A stretch of 53,478 bases of DNA from Pseudomonadota bacterium (GCA_025357635.1 JANXOV010000140.1:1-53478), one strand, 5' to 3'; counted from the stretch's first letter, positions 9,308-18,920 are shown. Notes: generated by a model not told the origin, from the letters alone. Made by a program: numbers and translations.

Positions 9308-11614
9308 TCAGAACCTGTAGTTCGCGGCCAAACCACCGGTGCGCGGTCGCGAGGTGATGCGTGCCAGCGGATCCTGGTCCGAAGAGATTGCATCTACTTG
9401 TGCGCGACGATCCAGGACGTTCTTGATGAACACCGTGAACTGCCAGTTCCTCCAATCCAGGCCCGCGCGCAAGTTGACGAGATCGTAGGACTGCAGCGGC
9501 ACGTTGAACCTGCTTGCGGTGTTGAACTGCGTGTTGGTGCTGCCGCGGTGCGTGACATCGGCGCGGAAGTTCATGGAACTGTCCGCTGACACCGGCACGG
9601 TATAGGTCAGCGCTGCGCTGAACTGAACCAGCGGCACGACCGGGAACCGGTCGCCGCTCTTGGCGAAATTCGGATCGCTGACCGGAATGGGCGCGGGGTC
9701 CGATGTCAGGCGGGAGTTTGTATACGAACCGCCGAAGTCGAACACCAGTCCCTGCGCGAGCAGGGCGCTCGCCTCGATTTCCAGGCCGTCGACCTTGCCG
9801 GTACCGGCGTTGGTCGTGAACAAGAAGGCGCCGGTCTTGTCGGTGGATTGGACCTGAATGTCGGACCAGCGAATTTCATAGGCCGCCACATTGACGCGCA
9901 GTCTACCGTCGAGAAATTCCGACTTCTCGCCGATTTCATAGTTCCAGAGCGTGTCCGGACCGAAGCCCGGCGGGATGTCGCCGGCGACGAAGGGTAAATC
10001 GGCAGAGTTTGTTCCACCCACGCGGAAGCCTTCGGATGCCGTCGCATACACCAGCAGGTTCTGATCGATTTTGTATGACAGGTTCACCTTGAAGGTGGTC
10101 TTCGTGTCCGTCCGGGTCGGAGGACTCTGAGGTCCAACCGGGATGTTGGTGCCGAAGCCGCCGAAGGGATGCGTGGTGTCCTGCACGCTGTCCTGTTTCG
10201 AGTGGAAATAGCGCACGCCGGCCAGGGCCGTGAGTTTGTCGGTGAGATTCCAGGTGGCCTCGCCGAAGCCTGCGTATTGCTTGATCTTGTTGTTGTCGTA
10301 GCGGCCGAAGAAGGTGTTGCCGTTGGGATTGGTCAGCGCGTCGTCGCTGTCCAGCGGGCTGAACGGACCGTTGGGCTGTCCGGCCGCGTTGGTCTTGATC
10401 ACTTCCACCCGAAAGTCATTCTTTTCATCCTGCACGAATCCGCCCGCGACGAAGTTCACGGGGCCGGCGAATTTCGATGCATAGCGAACTTCCGCCGAGT
10501 TGATGCGCCGCTCCTGGGGCTGCAGCGTCACGCCGGGAATCGGCACACCGAAGAAAAACAGGATGGGTGAGGAATCGAAGGCATAGTCGATTTGCCTGTT
10601 GAAATGGTTGGCCGTGGCCGTGAATACGCCGCCGGCAGCGGTCAATTCGGCGGTGATCCCCGCAATTTTGATTTTCTCTTGCCAAGGGCTCAAGGCCAGG
10701 TCGGTGTTGATCAGATCTCCGCCTGCGACGGGCGGAAAGCCGGCGCCTGCATCGCCGAAGGATTGCGCCCCGGGGGGCGTGTAGCGTGAAGAGCCGCCCG
10801 CATCGAGATTCTGCATCGTGCCTGTGGCGATGATGTTGAGATTGTCCGTGGCCTGCCAGCGCAGGGTCACGCGACCACCCTTGGTGGTGTCATCGTTGGC
10901 GTTGTTCACGGGACCTGCGGGAATACGCACATCGTCGATGTAGCCGTCGTTCTTGATGTACCAACCCACCGCGCGCAGCGCCAGACGGTCATTCACCAGC
11001 GGCACATTGATGGCGCCGTTGAAATTGTGATTCGTGCCGCCGGAGGAGGTGGCCGACACTTCGGTCTCCACATAGCCTTCGAATTTGTTCAATACCGGCT
11101 TCTTGGTGATGTAGCGGATGGTGCCGCTCATGGAACTGGCGCCGTACAGGGTGCCCTGCGGGCCCTTCAACACTTCGATGCGATCCAGGTCGAACAGTGC
11201 GATGTCGGCATTGCGGCCGCCGCCATCGCCTGCGTTCTGCGCGGTGATCACGGTTTCATCGTAGTAGACGCCGACCGTGGCCGGTCCCTTGGAGGTCACG
11301 CCGCGGATCACGTACTTCTTGTCGCCCGGCCCCAAGTCGGTGTACGACAGGCTGGGAATGAGGCCCGCGTAATCTGCAAAGTTAACTACGCCGGATTTTT
11401 GCAGATCATCGCCCGACAGTGCCGAAATAGCCGCCGGCGTGTCCTGTGTGGATTGTTCGCCGCGCTTGTTTGCGGTTACAACCACTTCTTCCAATGCCGT
11501 GGACGCGACCGGCGCATCTGCCGCAACCGCGGCCGACTGCAATGCGATGCAGGAAAGCAGGCTTGCCAGCAGAGCCACGACGATGCGTGGTCCGCGCTTC
11601 GATGAAGTATTCAC
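9308..11614 (-). CDS. TonB-dependent outer membrane receptor (768 aa)
   Basis: Energy-coupled outer-membrane importer. A signal peptide (residues 1-32, VALLASLLSCIALQSAAVAA) is followed by a TonB-box-like EEVVVTANKR and a plug domain (about 50-165) with VIRGV, LFDLDRIEVLKGPQGTLYG and GTIRYITKKP. The beta barrel runs to the C-terminus and ends in NYRF with the terminal aromatic residue needed for barrel assembly. The closest recognisable type is the large group of poorly specified receptors in Sphingomonas/Caulobacter/Xanthomonas-like bacteria, which includes siderophore and carbohydrate/aromatic importers. Start is GTG preceded by AGGGGAT. It lies 26 bp after the CDGSH-bicupin gene and 13 bp before the permease, so it is part of one operon. 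Confidence 0.93.
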   Translation of the reverse strand: MNTSSKRGPRIVVALLASLLSCIALQSAAVAADAPVASTALEEVVVTANKRGEQSTQDTPAAISALSGDDLQKSGVVNFADYAGLIPSLSYTDLGPGDKKYVIRGVTSKGPATVGVYYDETVITAQNAGDGGGRNADIALFDLDRIEVLKGPQGTLYGASSMSGTIRYITKKPVLNKFEGYVETEVSATSSGGTNHNFNGAINVPLVNDRLALRAVGWYIKNDGYIDDVRIPAGPVNNANDDTTKGGRVTLRWQATDNLNIIATGTMQNLDAGGSSRYTPPGAQSFGDAGAGFPPVAGGDLINTDLALSPWQEKIKIAGITAELTAAGGVFTATANHFNRQIDYAFDSSPILFFFGVPIPGVTLQPQERRINSAEVRYASKFAGPVNFVAGGFVQDEKNDFRVEVIKTNAAGQPNGPFSPLDSDDALTNPNGNTFFGRYDNNKIKQYAGFGEATWNLTDKLTALAGVRYFHSKQDSVQDTTHPFGGFGTNIPVGPQSPPTRTDTKTTFKVNLSYKIDQNLLVYATASEGFRVGGTNSADLPFVAGDIPPGFGPDTLWNYEIGEKSEFLDGRLRVNVAAYEIRWSDIQVQSTDKTGAFLFTTNAGTGKVDGLEIEASALLAQGLVFDFGGSYTNSRLTSDPAPIPVSDPNFAKSGDRFPVVPLVQFSAALTYTVPVSADSSMNFRADVTHRGSTNTQFNTASRFNVPLQSYDLVNLRAGLDWRNWQFTVFIKNVLDRRAQVDAISSDQDPLARITSRPRTGGLAANYRF

Positions 11615-11640
11615 GAGTTGATCCCCTTAGTTGCTTTTGG

Positions 11641-12699
11641 TCAGTAATAATTGATGCTGGGGTTGTCCCCGGGATAAATCACGCCTACGACGTCCATGCC
11701 TTCATCGGTGGTGGACTGCAAGGAGTGAATCTGTTTGCGCGGCAGGAAGATGACATCCCCGGCGCGCACATTGGCCTTGCGATCCTCGGTCCACATGCAG
11801 CCTTCGCCCGACAGCACGATGATGGCCTCTTCGTACAAGTGACGATGCGGCGCGGCTTTGGACTTCGGAATGTGGCCGATGAACTGCGTGATCATCGTGG
11901 AGCCGATTTTTTTGTCGACGAGAATTTGAAAATAGCGCGGTCCCATGCCGGTGCGCTGCGCAGCGTCCACCGACACCACGCGCTGCGGAAACTGCCCGTC
12001 GAAGGAGTCCGGCATCTTTGCAAACCAGCGGATTTGCGCCAGCGGGCAGGCCAGCACGTAAACGCGCAGGCTGGAGCCTGCATCCGCACTCAGTGCAAAT
12101 GCCTCGTGGGGGCGAATGTACACGCCGTCGGTGGCGCGAACTGAGAAAGGACGGCCCGAAATCGTCACCGTGCCAGATCCGGCCGCAACGAACAGGATGA
12201 CGTGGCGATTCTCGAACCCCACCGCCTCGGTCATGGCGCCGCTGGTTTCCAGCAGGAATTGCGTTTGATACAGCGCGCCAAGTTCGCCGTTGACGACAGT
12301 GCAGTAGCGCAGCGGCCCGCGGGTGGCCCACTGCGCCTGTTCAGGAGACATTACGTAGCAGTTGCCGTTCAACTGCGTGCGGCCGGCAGCCTTGTCCGCG
12401 ATCAGCGGTACCGCGCGATTGGCCTCACTGAAGGCATCCTCCAGCGGCGAGCCGCCGGGAAGATTGGTATGGGCACCGTCGCAGAAGGGGGGGGTCTTTG
12501 TATGTTTACAGCCACAGAAAAGAACCTCATCGCCGTCCTGGGTGGCCACGTAGCGGGTCGGTTCGAAGCCTGTGCCGGCATGCGAGCCGTCGCAATAGGG
12601 CTGCCTGGCAGAGCGGCCGCAGCTGCACCAATGATAGGTGCGGCCCGCCTTGAGCGTGATCAGGCAGGGCTTGGGTTGGGCGATTACGGGTTTGTCCAT
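11641..12699 (-). CDS. double CDGSH iron-sulfur / bicupin fusion protein (352 aa)
   Basis: Two CDGSH-type 2Fe-2S motifs sit at the N-terminus: CSCGRSARQPYCDGSH (residues 25-40) and CGCKHTKTPPFCDGAH (62-77). Each has the full C-x-C-x2-[ST]-x3-P-x-CDG[SA]H ligand set. They are followed by a region with two cupin-like repeats. The second (about 265-340) has an intact metal site, PHRHLYEEAIIVLSGEG and GDVIFLPRKQIHS; the first is weaker, with GTVTISGRPFSV and GVYIRPHEAF. No signal peptide, so cytosolic. The cupin could be an enzyme (dioxygenase or isomerase) with the clusters supplying electrons, or a sensor; the sequence does not decide. First gene of the operon with the TonB receptor, APC permease and PLP enzyme. 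ATG at 12699 is preferred because the in-frame extension to 12756 looks non-coding. Confidence 0.82.
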   Translation of the reverse strand: MDKPVIAQPKPCLITLKAGRTYHWCSCGRSARQPYCDGSHAGTGFEPTRYVATQDGDEVLFCGCKHTKTPPFCDGAHTNLPGGSPLEDAFSEANRAVPLIADKAAGRTQLNGNCYVMSPEQAQWATRGPLRYCTVVNGELGALYQTQFLLETSGAMTEAVGFENRHVILFVAAGSGTVTISGRPFSVRATDGVYIRPHEAFALSADAGSSLRVYVLACPLAQIRWFAKMPDSFDGQFPQRVVSVDAAQRTGMGPRYFQILVDKKIGSTMITQFIGHIPKSKAAPHRHLYEEAIIVLSGEGCMWTEDRKANVRAGDVIFLPRKQIHSLQSTTDEGMDVVGVIYPGDNPSINYY

Positions 12700-12812
12700 A
12701 TTCCACAGTAGTTTTAGCAACCCTGGACATGATTTACACAAGATCTTTAGCCCCAAGGCCCTAATCTTTTCTCGGCTTGCACCGCACTGCGCGCATGAGT
12801 AACGTCGAGGGC

Positions 12813-13748
12813 ATGAGAAAGATTCGACGTTTCATCGGCGGCATGATCGGATGGACGGTGATGTCGGCCGGTGCGGGTCAACCGGCGGCGCCGCATCTGG
12901 ATTTGTGGCGAGTTTACCACGATAGCTTCGAGAGCGCGAAATACATCGATCTGACCCATGCTTTCGCGCCAGGCCAGCCGGCAGGCAGCGGGTTCGGCGA
13001 TCTGAAGGTGGGGCCGGCGCGCGCTGCCGTCGCGATACCCGGCCTGATCGAAAAGGGCGAGCCGTTTAGCTATGAAAAGCAAGGTGCCGGCATCACCGCC
13101 TACGAACTGCCCACCGATCAGGTCGGCACGCAGCTGGATCCGCCTGCGCATTGGGGTGCGTACGCCGCCAGCATCAGCGAGCTGCCGGCGACTTATGCCC
13201 TGCGGCCGCTGGTCGTCATCGACGTGTCAAGCCAGGTGTCCGCCGACCCGGGATATGCCGCGACCCTCGACGATGTGAAGCGTTGGGAAGCCCGGCATGG
13301 CCGCATCCCGGCCGGATCGGTGGTCATGTTCCGCACGGACTGGTCAAAGAAGTGGAACGATGCGGCGCGCTTCACCCAGCGGCCGTTTCCGGGCGTAACG
13401 CTGCCGGCGCTGCAATTCCTGCATCTGCAGCGGCACATCCTGTTTCACGGTCACGAGCCGCTGGACACCGACATGACCCCGGATTTCCAGGCCGAAGCCT
13501 GGCTGATGCACAACAACTTCACGCAGGCCGAAGGGGTGGCGAACCTGGATCAGGTGCCCGAGGCCGGCGCGCTGATCATCATCGGCTACGCCAAGCCCGA
13601 GGGCGGGACCGGCGGTCTTGCGCGTTACATCGCCGTGGCGCCGCCGTCCTGGCCGCATGGCGTGACGCTGCAGGATGCCTCCGGCGCACCGCTGCCCACC
13701 TACGCGAAGCCGTTACGCCGGGGTACTGACGGGGTGTTGCGTCGCTGA
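12813..13748 (+). CDS. cyclase-family metal-dependent hydrolase, exported (about 311 aa)
   Basis: Member of the Cyclase family (PF04199), which includes kynurenine formamidase and isatin hydrolase. The metal-binding entry motif is present as QVGTQLDPPAHWG, matching the family's HxGTHxDxPxH with Gln replacing the first His and Gln replacing the second. YIDLTHAFAPG (about residue 45), FRTDWSKKW and FHGHEPLDTD are also family segments. An N-terminal arginine-rich, hydrophobic stretch (MRKIRRFIGGMIGWTVMSAG) suggests export. The start could be 12777, 12795 or 12813; GAGG lies just before the ATG at 12813. It is divergent from the CDGSH-bicupin gene with about 113 bp between starts, and its 3' end overlaps the TetR gene by 36 bp. 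Confidence 0.82.
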   Translation: MRKIRRFIGGMIGWTVMSAGAGQPAAPHLDLWRVYHDSFESAKYIDLTHAFAPGQPAGSGFGDLKVGPARAAVAIPGLIEKGEPFSYEKQGAGITAYELPTDQVGTQLDPPAHWGAYAASISELPATYALRPLVVIDVSSQVSADPGYAATLDDVKRWEARHGRIPAGSVVMFRTDWSKKWNDAARFTQRPFPGVTLPALQFLHLQRHILFHGHEPLDTDMTPDFQAEAWLMHNNFTQAEGVANLDQVPEAGALIIIGYAKPEGGTGGLARYIAVAPPSWPHGVTLQDASGAPLPTYAKPLRRGTDGVLRR

Positions 13749-14384
13749 GGCCAGGCGCTCGATGGTGAGGTAGGACTCGCGCGTGATCTGCTGCGGATCG
13801 GCGCACAGATAAGGCCGCAGCACCTCGAGGATTTCGTGGTAACCCTCGAGGATGGCCTCGACGCTCACTTCGCGGTCATGGTAGTCGATGTAGTTGAGCC
13901 AGTTTTCCGAGACGATCCAGGTTACGTCCACGATGCAGCGCAGACGCGGCGCGTCCGCCGGGATGCGCATCAGTCCGCGTTCGGACAGGCTGAGGAAAAA
14001 GCGTTCGATTTCCTTGAGCCGGCGCTCCCGATTGTGGGCGAAGCGCTGCCGCAGCAGCGGGTCGCTGCGCAGCAGACCGGCCAGTTCACGATAGAAAAAG
14101 CGATACTTCAAGATCAGCTGCAATTGGCGCACGAACATGGCCGCCATGTGTTCGAGCGTCGGCGCCAGATGATCCCCGTACCAACCGCTGTCCATCTCAT
14201 GCAAGGCGCGCTGAAACAGCGCACGCACGATTTCCTGCTTGTTGCGGAAATGGTAGTGCAGGTTGCCTTTGCTCATGCCGCAATGGGCGGCGACGCGATT
14301 GGTGGAAATGGCGGCCGAGCCGTTCTGATTGAACAGTTCCAAGGCCGCATCGAGTATCCGGGATTGGGTGTCGCGCGTTGCCAT
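13713..14384 (-). CDS. TetR-family transcriptional regulator (223 aa)
   Basis: N-terminal helix-turn-helix DNA-binding domain (about residues 5-50) of the TetR type: RILDAALELFNQNGSAAIST, then NRVAAHCGMSKGNLHYHF and KQEIVRALF. The C-terminal ligand-binding half is alpha-helical and resembles the TetR_C group often found with fatty-acid or aromatic catabolism genes; the ligand is unknown. It is convergent with the cyclase-family gene (36 bp overlap of 3' ends) and divergent from htpG. A target cannot be assigned from the sequence: the divergent cyclase/bicupin promoter region at 12700-12812 is a candidate by proximity only. Confidence 0.9.
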   Translation of the reverse strand: MATRDTQSRILDAALELFNQNGSAAISTNRVAAHCGMSKGNLHYHFRNKQEIVRALFQRALHEMDSGWYGDHLAPTLEHMAAMFVRQLQLILKYRFFYRELAGLLRSDPLLRQRFAHNRERRLKEIERFFLSLSERGLMRIPADAPRLRCIVDVTWIVSENWLNYIDYHDREVSVEAILEGYHEILEVLRPYLCADPQQITRESYLTIERLASATQHPVSTPA

Positions 14385-14423
14385 GGCGGATCAAATTCTA
14401 TTCCATTTTGGCACTCACCGAGC

Positions 14424-14451
14424 CTTGAACCCGTCCGATCTGCCACAATCT
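14424..14451 (+). promoter_or_regulatory. candidate heat-shock (sigma-32-like) promoter of htpG
   Basis: CTTGAA at 14424-14429, a 13-base spacer, then CCACAATCT at 14443-14451. The -35 half matches the sigma-32 consensus well; the -10 half is a partial match to CCCCATnT. Predicted transcription start is about 30 bases before the htpG ATG. Plausible because htpG belongs to the heat-shock regulon in many proteobacteria, but it is a pattern match only. Confidence 0.4.
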
Positions 14452-14488
14452 CGCCCCCCATCCATGGGGCCGAAGGCAAAGGTAATTT

Positions 14489-16390
14489 ATGACGGTCGAA
14501 AAGCACGGTTTCCAAACCGAGGTGAAGCAGCTGCTGAAGCTGATGATCCACTCCCTCTACAGCAACCGGGACATTTTCCTGCGTGAGTTGATATCCAACG
14601 CATCCGACGCCAATGACCGGTTGCGTTTCGAGTCCATCGCCCGGCCCGAATTGCTGGCCGAGGAGGCGGAACTGAAGATCTGGATCGACACCGACGCGGC
14701 CGGCAACGGCACCGTGACGGTGCGCGACAACGGCGCCGGCATGAACCGGGAAGAGGCCATCTCCCATCTGGGCACCATCGCCAAGTCCGGCACGGCCAGT
14801 TTCTTTCAGCAGCTGTCGGGGGATCAGCAGAAGGACTCGCAGCTCATCGGCCAGTTTGGCGTGGGATTTTATTCCGCCTTCATCGTCGCCGAGCGCGTCG
14901 AGGTGTTTTCGCGCAAGGCGGGTGATCCGGCGGCCAGCGGCGTGCGCTGGGAATCCAGCGGCGAGGGCGAGTTCGATGTCGAAACCGTCGACCTGGACAC
15001 CTGCGGCACGCGCATCGTGCTGCACCTGAAGCCCGAGGCCAAGGAATACGCTGACGGCTTCCGGCTGCGCAGCCTGATCCGGCGCTATTCGGACCACATC
15101 GGTTTTCCGATCCTGATGCAGAAGGCCGGCGAAGCGTCCTTGGAATACGAAACCGTCAACCAGGCGCAGGCGCTGTGGACCATGCCGCGCTCGGAAATCA
15201 AAGACGAGGAATACAAGCAGTTCTATCAGCATCTGTCGCACGACTTCTCCGAGCCCTTGCTGTGGAGCCACAACCGGGTGGAAGGGCGGCGCGAATACAC
15301 CAGCCTGCTGTATGTGCCCAGCCGTGCGCCGTTCGACCTGTGGCAGCGCGAGGCGCCGCGTGGCCTGAAGCTGTACGTGAAGCGCGTCTTCATCATGGAC
15401 GATGCCGAGCAATTCCTGCCGCTGTATCTGCGCTTCGTCAAAGGCGTGCTGGATTCCAGCGACCTGCCGCTGAACGTGTCGCGCGAGATCCTGCAGCACG
15501 ATGCCGAGGTCGAGGCCATCCGCAGCGGCCTGACCAAGCGCGTGCTCGAGTTGCTGTCCAAGCTCGCCGCCGACGATGCGGACAAATATGCCGCCTTTTG
15601 GAAGGAATTCGGCACGGTGCTCAAAGAGGGCGTGGCGGAAGATCCTGCCAACCGCGACAAGATATTGCCGCTGCTGCGCTTCGCCAGCACGCATGAGAGC
15701 GTGGATGACCCGAAGGTCAGTCTCACGCAGTACGTGCAGCGCATGAAAACCGATCAGGAACACATCTACTTCCTGATCGCCGATTCGGTCGCGGCTGCCC
15801 GCTCCAGTCCCTACATCGAGCAGCTCAAGGAGCACGGCATCGAAGTGCTGCTGCTGTCCGAGCGCATCGATGCATGGATCACCGAGCAGTTCGACAAGTT
15901 TGAGAGTAAACACTTCAAGAACGCCGCGCGAGGCGATTTGAATCTGGGCAAGCTGGAAACCGAGTTCGACCGCCTGCGCAAAGAATCCGATCTGAAAGAG
16001 AGCAAGGGTCTGCTCAAGCGCGTCAAGGATGCGCTCGGCGACAAGGTCAGCGAAGTGCGCGTCGGCACCCGCTTGAAAGATTCGCCGACTTGTCTGGTCG
16101 TGGGTGAACACGAACCCGATGCCGCCATGCGCCGCCTTCTCGAGGCCACGGGTCAGAAGATGCCGCCGTCCAAGCCCGTTCTGGAAATGAATGTGTCAAA
16201 CGCGCTGGTAAAGTACCTGGATCAGGAGTCCGACGCGGAGCGCTTCGGCGAACTCGCGACCTTGTTGTACGAGCAGGCTGCGTTGGTCGAAGGCGACCGC
16301 ATCGGCAATCCCATCGACTACGTGCAGCGTTTGAACCGCTTGTTGATCAGGCTGACCGGGACGCCTGCGACCAGCATGCCGGCCGCATGA
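14489..16390 (+). CDS. htpG: HtpG, Hsp90-family molecular chaperone (633 aa)
   Basis: ATP-dependent cytosolic chaperone acting as a dimer. The N-terminal GHKL ATPase domain (about 1-215) shows [42 protein letters not shown] and [14 protein letters not shown]. The middle domain (about 230-500) has [11 protein letters not shown] with the catalytic-loop Arg. The C-terminal dimerisation domain follows SERIDAW. The length is normal for bacterial HtpG. The stop overlaps the start of the next gene (ATGA at 16387-16390). AGGT lies at about -10 from the ATG. Confidence 0.98.
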   Translation: MTVEKHGFQTEVKQLLKLMIHSLYSNRDIFLRELISNASDANDRLRFESIARPELLAEEAELKIWIDTDAAGNGTVTVRDNGAGMNREEAISHLGTIAKSGTASFFQQLSGDQQKDSQLIGQFGVGFYSAFIVAERVEVFSRKAGDPAASGVRWESSGEGEFDVETVDLDTCGTRIVLHLKPEAKEYADGFRLRSLIRRYSDHIGFPILMQKAGEASLEYETVNQAQALWTMPRSEIKDEEYKQFYQHLSHDFSEPLLWSHNRVEGRREYTSLLYVPSRAPFDLWQREAPRGLKLYVKRVFIMDDAEQFLPLYLRFVKGVLDSSDLPLNVSREILQHDAEVEAIRSGLTKRVLELLSKLAADDADKYAAFWKEFGTVLKEGVAEDPANRDKILPLLRFASTHESVDDPKVSLTQYVQRMKTDQEHIYFLIADSVAAARSSPYIEQLKEHGIEVLLLSERIDAWITEQFDKFESKHFKNAARGDLNLGKLETEFDRLRKESDLKESKGLLKRVKDALGDKVSEVRVGTRLKDSPTCLVVGEHEPDAAMRRLLEATGQKMPPSKPVLEMNVSNALVKYLDQESDAERFGELATLLYEQAALVEGDRIGNPIDYVQRLNRLLIRLTGTPATSMPAA

Positions 16391-17448
16391 CCCACCGCAT
16401 CGCCGTCATTGCAGGCGATGGCATCGGGCCCGAAGTGATGGCCGAAGGCTTGCGCGTGCTCGGGGCGGTGAGCCGCAAGTTCGGCATCGGCTTGCACACC
16501 GATCATTTCGACTGGGGCTGCGGGCACTATCTGCGCGTTGGCAGCATGATGCCGGCCGACTGGCGCGAGAGAATCGGCGCGCATGACGCGATTTTCTTCG
16601 GCGCTGTCGGCGCGCCCGACCAGGTGCCTGACCACATCGCCATCTGGGAATTGATCATCAAGCTGCGCCGTGAATTCGACCAGTACGTGAATCTGCGCCC
16701 CGTGCGCCTGATGCCCGGCGTGCCCAGCCCGCTGGCGCACCGCAATCCGGGCGACATCGATTTCGTGGTGGTGCGCGAGAACACCGAAGGCGAGTACTCC
16801 AGCGTGGGCGGGCGGATGTTTGAGGGCACGGATCGCGAGATGGCCATGCAGCAGTCCATTTTCACGCGCACCGGCACCGATCGCGTGCTCAAGTTCGCCT
16901 TCGAGCTGGCACAGCGGCGGCCGCGCAAGCTGTTGACCGCCGCCACCAAGTCCAACGGCATCACCATCACCATGCCCTTTTGGGACGATCGGCTGGCGGC
17001 GATGGCCGCCCGGTATCCTCAGGTCAAGCACAACAAATTTCACATCGACATTCTGTGCGCGCACTTTGTACAGCATCCGGACTGGTTCGACGTGGTGGTG
17101 GCCTCCAACCTGTTCGGCGACATCCTGTCGGACCTGGGTCCGGCCTGCACCGGCACCATCGGCATCGCGCCGTCGGCGAATCTCAATCCCGAGCGCAAAT
17201 TCCCTTCTCTGTTCGAACCCGTGCATGGTTCAGCGCCCGATATCGCCGGGCGCGGGATTGCCAACCCCATTGGACAGATCTGGTCGGCGGCGTTGATGAT
17301 GGATCATCTGGGTCATGCCGAAGCCTCCCGCGCCATCGTGTCGGCCATCGAAGACGTGCTGGCGACAGGGCCGCGTACGCCGGATATGGGCGGAACGGCG
17401 CGTACGGCGGAGGTGGGGGCTGCGATCGCGGCTCACATAGAATCTTAA
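16387..17448 (+). CDS. tartrate/D-malate-type dehydrogenase of the IDH/IMDH family (353 aa)
   Basis: NAD-dependent beta-hydroxyacid oxidative decarboxylase. Family motifs are [13 protein letters not shown] (N-terminus), [43 protein letters not shown] with the catalytic Lys, [14 protein letters not shown] and [28 protein letters not shown] with W-E-L-I-I-K-L-R and the [17 protein letters not shown] segment are those of tartrate dehydrogenase/decarboxylase and D-malate dehydrogenase rather than of LeuB or Icd. Substrate preference among tartrate, D-malate and 3-isopropylmalate cannot be settled by eye. It overlaps htpG by 4 bp and is followed after 19 bp by an aldehyde dehydrogenase and an SDR, so the three enzymes may form a catabolic set reading through from htpG. 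Confidence 0.9.
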   Translation: MTHRIAVIAGDGIGPEVMAEGLRVLGAVSRKFGIGLHTDHFDWGCGHYLRVGSMMPADWRERIGAHDAIFFGAVGAPDQVPDHIAIWELIIKLRREFDQYVNLRPVRLMPGVPSPLAHRNPGDIDFVVVRENTEGEYSSVGGRMFEGTDREMAMQQSIFTRTGTDRVLKFAFELAQRRPRKLLTAATKSNGITITMPFWDDRLAAMAARYPQVKHNKFHIDILCAHFVQHPDWFDVVVASNLFGDILSDLGPACTGTIGIAPSANLNPERKFPSLFEPVHGSAPDIAGRGIANPIGQIWSAALMMDHLGHAEASRAIVSAIEDVLATGPRTPDMGGTARTAEVGAAIAAHIES

Positions 17449-17467
17449 TCTTGGTTGAGATGCGTGG

Positions 17468-18919
17468 ATGAAAGCACAACACTTCATTGGTAACGAATGG
17501 GTACCCGGCGCCGGCGGTGGGACCATCGATGTCATCGACCCCAGTGATGGAGCGCCGTTCGATCAGATCGCGCGCGGCAATGCTGTTGATATTGACGTGG
17601 CGGTCCGTGCAGCACGCGCTGCCGTCGGGCCGGAATTCAGCGGCCAATGGGGCCGGCTGTCGGCCCTGGAGCGCGGCCGCCTGCTGATGCGGCTGTCCAA
17701 TGCCGTGCTCGAACAGCAAGAGGCGCTGGCACAACTGGAAGCGCGCGACACCGGCAAGGCGTTGAAGACCGCGCGGGTGGATGCGATCGTGCTGGCGCGC
17801 TATTTCGAATTTTATGCCGGCGCTTGCGACAAGCTGCACGGCGAGACGCTGCCGTTTCAGAGCGGTTACACCGTGCTCACGCTGCGCGAACCGCATGGCG
17901 TCACCGGGCACATCGTGCCGTGGAATTATCCGATGCAGGTGTTCGGCCGCAGCGTCGGCGCAGCGCTGGCCGCGGGCAATGCCTGCGTGGTGAAACCGGC
18001 AGAAGACGGCAGCCTGTCGCTGTTGCGCGTGGCGCAAATCGCCGCGCAGGTGGGCTTTCCGCCCGGCGTTGTCAACGTCGTCACCGGCTATGGTCATGAG
18101 GCCGGCGCTGCGTTGACGGCGCATTCCGGCGTCGATCATCTGTCCTTCACCGGTTCCACCGCGACCGGCAAGCTGGTCGGCCACGCCGCCGCCGAACGTC
18201 ATTGTCCCCTCGTGCTGGAATTGGGCGGCAAGTCGCCGCAGATCATTTTCGCCGATGCCGATCTGGATGCGGCGCTGCCCGCGGTGGTCAACGCCATTGC
18301 GCAGAATTGCGGGCAGACCTGCTCTGCGGGCAGTCGTTTGCTGGTCGAGCGCAGCGTCTACGAAGCGGTGCTCGAAAAGCTGGCGGTGAAATTCAAGTCC
18401 CTGCGCGCCGGCCCGCCGGCGATGGATCTGGACATGGGGCCGCTGGTGAATCAAAAGCAATTCGCGCAAGTGCGCGCCATGCTGGCGCAGGCTCAATCCG
18501 ACGGCATCACCGTCATGGCGCGCGGCAGCGTTGCGGCCGAATCGCCTGCGCGCGGGTTCTATCAAGAGGCGGTGCTGCTGCGGGATGTGCCGCCTGGCAA
18601 TGCGCTGGCGCAGCGCGAGGTGTTTGGCCCGGTGCTCGCCGCCATGCCTTTCGATGACGAGGCACACGCGCTGCAATTGGCCAACGGCACCGACTACGGA
18701 TTGTGCGCCGGCCTTTGGACGCGCGATGGCGCCCGTCAGATGCGCATGGCCCGCAAGCTGCGCTGCGGACAGGTGTTCATCAACAACTACGGCGCCGGCG
18801 GCGGCGTCGAACTGCCCTTCGGCGGCGTGAAATCCAGCGGCTTCGGCCGCGAGAAGGGATTCGAAGCGCTGCTCGGATTCACCACATTGAAGACCATCGC
18901 CATCAGGCACGGGGTTTGA
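17468..18919 (+). CDS. NAD(P)-dependent aldehyde dehydrogenase (483 aa)
   Basis: Oxidises an aldehyde to the acid. The family signature segments are complete: VPWNYPMQVF near 155, FTGSTATGKLVG (cofactor-binding loop), LELGGKSPQIIF with the general base Glu251, and NCGQTCSAGSRLLV with the nucleophile Cys285. The C-terminal EVFGPVLAAMPF and PFGGVKSSGFGREKG are also present. It resembles betaine-aldehyde/gamma-aminobutyraldehyde-type enzymes, but no substrate is assigned. One base separates it from the downstream SDR gene, so they are coupled; the upstream dehydrogenase is 19 bp away. Confidence 0.95.
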   Translation: MKAQHFIGNEWVPGAGGGTIDVIDPSDGAPFDQIARGNAVDIDVAVRAARAAVGPEFSGQWGRLSALERGRLLMRLSNAVLEQQEALAQLEARDTGKALKTARVDAIVLARYFEFYAGACDKLHGETLPFQSGYTVLTLREPHGVTGHIVPWNYPMQVFGRSVGAALAAGNACVVKPAEDGSLSLLRVAQIAAQVGFPPGVVNVVTGYGHEAGAALTAHSGVDHLSFTGSTATGKLVGHAAAERHCPLVLELGGKSPQIIFADADLDAALPAVVNAIAQNCGQTCSAGSRLLVERSVYEAVLEKLAVKFKSLRAGPPAMDLDMGPLVNQKQFAQVRAMLAQAQSDGITVMARGSVAAESPARGFYQEAVLLRDVPPGNALAQREVFGPVLAAMPFDDEAHALQLANGTDYGLCAGLWTRDGARQMRMARKLRCGQVFINNYGAGGGVELPFGGVKSSGFGREKGFEALLGFTTLKTIAIRHGV

Positions 18920-18920
18920 C

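Noticed and set aside
14456-14461. CCCCAT before htpG as sigma-32 -10 element
   Set aside because: It is 26 bases from CTTGAA, too far for a sigma-32 promoter; the closer CCACAATCT is the better partner.
14273-16111. 612-residue open frame on the minus strand across htpG
   Set aside because: It is the antisense of htpG, has no recognisable family motif and overlaps the start of the TetR gene; it arises from GC-rich codon bias.
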